Of a stretch of 35,814 nt of DNA, positions 34,148-35,814 are shown one piece after another. The stretch lies in assembly GCA_937998645.1 (NCBI GenBank), contig CALLCZ010000175.1:1-35814 (forward strand), given 5' to 3'. Numbering within the stretch: position 1 is the stretch's first letter; the number at the start of each line of letters is the position of its first letter. Made by a program: the position numbers and the translations under genes. This DNA comes from an uncultured Gammaproteobacteria bacterium (GTDB taxonomy: Bacteria; Pseudomonadota; Gammaproteobacteria; SZUA-229). The notes beneath the pieces are model-generated. The model saw nothing but the letters and a program-made list of their open reading frames with translations. It had not been told where the DNA came from and did no database searches.

Positions 34148-35269
34148 ATGAAATATCCCGGCAACTATCTGTCAAAGGTGATGATGGCATCGCTGTTTCT
34201 TGTTTTTCAGAACGGCCTTGCTGCAGATATCGAGGTGATGACACAAAACCAGTACCTGGGGGCGGATCTTACCGCCGTCATCACGGCCACTTCGCAGGAG
34301 GAATTCAATACAGCGGTTATCGATGCACTGAAACAGGTCAGCAGTAACAATACTCCGGCGCGCATCGAGGCTCTGGCCGAACTGATCGCCAGCCGCAAGC
34401 CAGATCTGGTCGGCCTGCAGGAGGTCTATGCCGTCGGGTGTCTTGACCCCGACGAAACAGGCGCCTGCACCGATCCCGAGATCGCAGGGGCGTTCAACGA
34501 TCACCTCGCCCTGACGCTGGCGGCCCTTAACGGCGCCTACGAGACCGCCGCGGTCGTGGTGAACCTGAATGTGCCCGGCATACCGTTTTACCTTGATGGC
34601 AACAGTGTACCGGCGTATCTCACCATCCTTGATCGCGACGTGATTCTGAAGCACCCCGGCGTCGAATCGAGTGTCGTCGACTACAGCGGCGTATGCTCCA
34701 GGCCGAGCGCCGATGGCTGCAATTACCAGTTCATTTTAGGCCCGATATCGACACCCTACGGGGATATCTTCGTCGAGCGCGGTTATGTTGGCGTGGACGT
34801 CACCATCGGCGGGAAGGATTACCGTTTTGTGAATACTCATCTGGAAGTCAAGGACCCGCCGGTTCCGCCAGAACTACAGGCCGCGCAGGCATTTGAATTG
34901 ATCAGCGTGCTGGGTGCGACCACACCGCCGGAGCGTTCGCTGCTGCTCGTGGGTGACATGAACTCCTCACCGGCAGACGCGTGGCCAGGAGCACCCTACT
35001 CCCAATACCTGTCAAGCGGCTTCACGGACATGTGGACCATGCGCCCGGGCAGTGTAGAGGGACTCACTTGTTGCCAGCTGGAGGATCTCTCCAACCACAA
35101 GTCGATACTATATGAGCGCGTCGACCTGATATTCACCATGGAACCGACGCAGAAGATCAAGAAGGCCCGCGTGCTGGGCGACAAGGTTTCAGCCAAGACG
35201 CCACCGCACGGAAAGGGCTTGTGGGCTTCCGATCATGGCTCGGTTGCCGCCGGGATCGAGTTTTACTGA
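34148..35269 (+). CDS. Secreted endonuclease/exonuclease/phosphatase-family protein
   Basis: This 373-aa protein has a signal peptide ending near residue 26 (NGLAADIE) and a DNase I-like fold. Catalytic motifs are present in order: N in TQNQYLG, QE in LVGLQEV (metal Glu), NTHLE, GDMNSS (Asp/Asn pair), and SDH in WASDHGSV. Five cysteines or so in the mature part (GCLDP, GACTD, VCSRP, GCNY, TCC) suggest disulfides. Substrate could be extracellular nucleic acid, phospholipid or inositol phosphate; sequence alone does not decide. AGGAGA precedes the ATG. It stands alone, with its own terminator. Confidence 0.9.
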   Translation: MKYPGNYLSKVMMASLFLVFQNGLAADIEVMTQNQYLGADLTAVITATSQEEFNTAVIDALKQVSSNNTPARIEALAELIASRKPDLVGLQEVYAVGCLDPDETGACTDPEIAGAFNDHLALTLAALNGAYETAAVVVNLNVPGIPFYLDGNSVPAYLTILDRDVILKHPGVESSVVDYSGVCSRPSADGCNYQFILGPISTPYGDIFVERGYVGVDVTIGGKDYRFVNTHLEVKDPPVPPELQAAQAFELISVLGATTPPERSLLLVGDMNSSPADAWPGAPYSQYLSSGFTDMWTMRPGSVEGLTCCQLEDLSNHKSILYERVDLIFTMEPTQKIKKARVLGDKVSAKTPPHGKGLWASDHGSVAAGIEFY

Positions 35270-35372
35270 AAGCCGACCCGGATCCTGTAACAAGCGATGC
35301 GCATGCGGACCCTGCTGTCAGTCGGGTAATGGCCGAGGCTGTGTGAAAACTACTTTTTGAGAATAGCTGCAG

Positions 35373-35406
35373 AAGCCTCGTTCGATAGAACGGGGCTTTT
35401 GTTTTA
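35373..35406 (+). terminator. Rho-independent terminator after the secreted phosphatase-fold gene
   Basis: An 11-bp stem (AAGCCTCGTTC at 35373-35383 with GAACGGGGCTT at 35388-35398, one G-T pair) closes a GATA tetraloop and is followed by TTGTTTTATT. It lies about 100 bp after the stop codon. Confidence 0.9.
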
Positions 35407-35579
35407 TTGGGTCATTTTCAGAATACTGGCAACAACAGGGTCGGACCACCCTAAACCCCTGAATTGTTAGTATAAATATACAGATAAGGAGTGATAATAG
35501 AACTTAAAGCAGTGTTTTAAGCTTAATAAAGCTACTTTAAGGAATCAGCGTTAAGAGGATCTGATCACTGTTATCAGTA

Positions 35580-35671
35580 TAATCATTCAGTTCTAGACTC
35601 CGTAAAGGGTTCCGACCCCATTTCGTAATCATTCAGTTCTAGACTCCGTAAAGGGTTCCGACCCCATTTCG
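35580..35671. repeat. 46-bp perfect tandem duplication
   Basis: 35580-35625 and 35626-35671 are identical. The unit contains TCTAGA and GGGTTCCGACCCC. An approximately related GGGTCGGACCACCC lies at 35442-35455. No gene covers it, and 35407-35705 otherwise holds nothing I can identify. Confidence 0.9.
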
Positions 35672-35705
35672 CAGGATGGTAATATTGTGCCTGGCGGGGT
35701 AAAAA

Positions 35706-35814
35706 TCAGGCTTTGCGCCGTTCGAATCGGAACAGCCCGATCAGACCGGAAAATTTCTATTCAGGAATCTCACACTTATATGCGTCTGCGACAATAACAG
35801 TGGTTGCTACATTT
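35706..35814 (-). pseudogene. Possible remnant of a protein C-terminus entering from the right edge
   Basis: On the minus strand the frame ending at 35706 reads GLIGLFRFERRKA before its stop, which resembles the hydrophobic-then-basic end of PEP-CTERM-type sorting tails. An in-frame TAG at 35757-35759 lies just before it; upstream the frame is open to the window edge. The call is weak because only about 35 codons are visible. Confidence 0.25.

Overview
The window reads as a chromosomal segment of a gammaproteobacterium, probably a Chromatiales/Ectothiorhodospirales-like sulfur- or nitrogen-cycling lineage. This placement is an inference from gene order (yciO, M50 protease, trpS, scpA, scpB, rluB, with ispZ and yciI diverging), from mnmC, and from the respiratory gene set. 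No marker gene fixes the genus. Coding density is high, and no phage, CRISPR array or intact insertion sequence was seen.

Region 1 (about 0.25-12.5 kb) is a respiratory island. On the minus strand it has a small membrane subunit (53 aa), a CuA subunit II and a heme-copper subunit I, closed by a strong terminator. These are followed by heme O synthase, a Sco copper chaperone, a fusion of cytochrome b, two [4Fe-4S] sites and an MvhD-like domain, and a membrane-anchored orphan protein. On the plus strand it has a bacteriohemerythrin, heme A synthase, an orphan periplasmic protein, a second Sco protein and a second, very divergent heme-copper subunit I. Neither subunit I has the active-site tyrosine of oxygen reductases: Gln replaces it in the first and Phe in the second. 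The second also has Glu-His instead of His-His in helix VII. Both are therefore better read as nitric-oxide-reductase-like enzymes than as cytochrome oxidases. Three FNR/Dnr-type boxes (TTGAT-N4-GTCAA and close variants) lie in front of the cytochrome b fusion, the first reductase operon and the second reductase gene. A Dnr-like Crp/Fnr regulator is encoded at 17 kb.

Region 2 (12.8-22.9 kb) has a 1281-aa FAD/Fe-S oxidoreductase of the DUF3683 type, then a minus-strand group (secreted pentapeptide-repeat protein, NTF2-like protein, Dnr-like regulator). Next comes a plus-strand pair: a small secreted protein with a heme motif missing its His (CASCY), coupled by TGATG to a 1191-aa DAHL-GAF-GAF-PAS-GGNEF-EAL signalling protein.

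Region 3 (22.9-33.6 kb) is housekeeping: mnmC, a YciK-like SDR, a tandem-thioredoxin protein, rluB, scpB, scpA, trpS, M50 protease, yciO, ispZ/yciB, yciI and tRNA-Leu(CAA).

Region 4 (33.6-35.8 kb) is sparse. It has a secreted endonuclease/exonuclease/phosphatase-family protein with its terminator, a 46-bp tandem duplication and a possible remnant of a C-terminal sorting tail at the edge. Several intergenic repeat families run through the window. The main one is an inverted-repeat pair of the type ACCGCAGAGGCGC, which recurs four times as a MITE-like unit.
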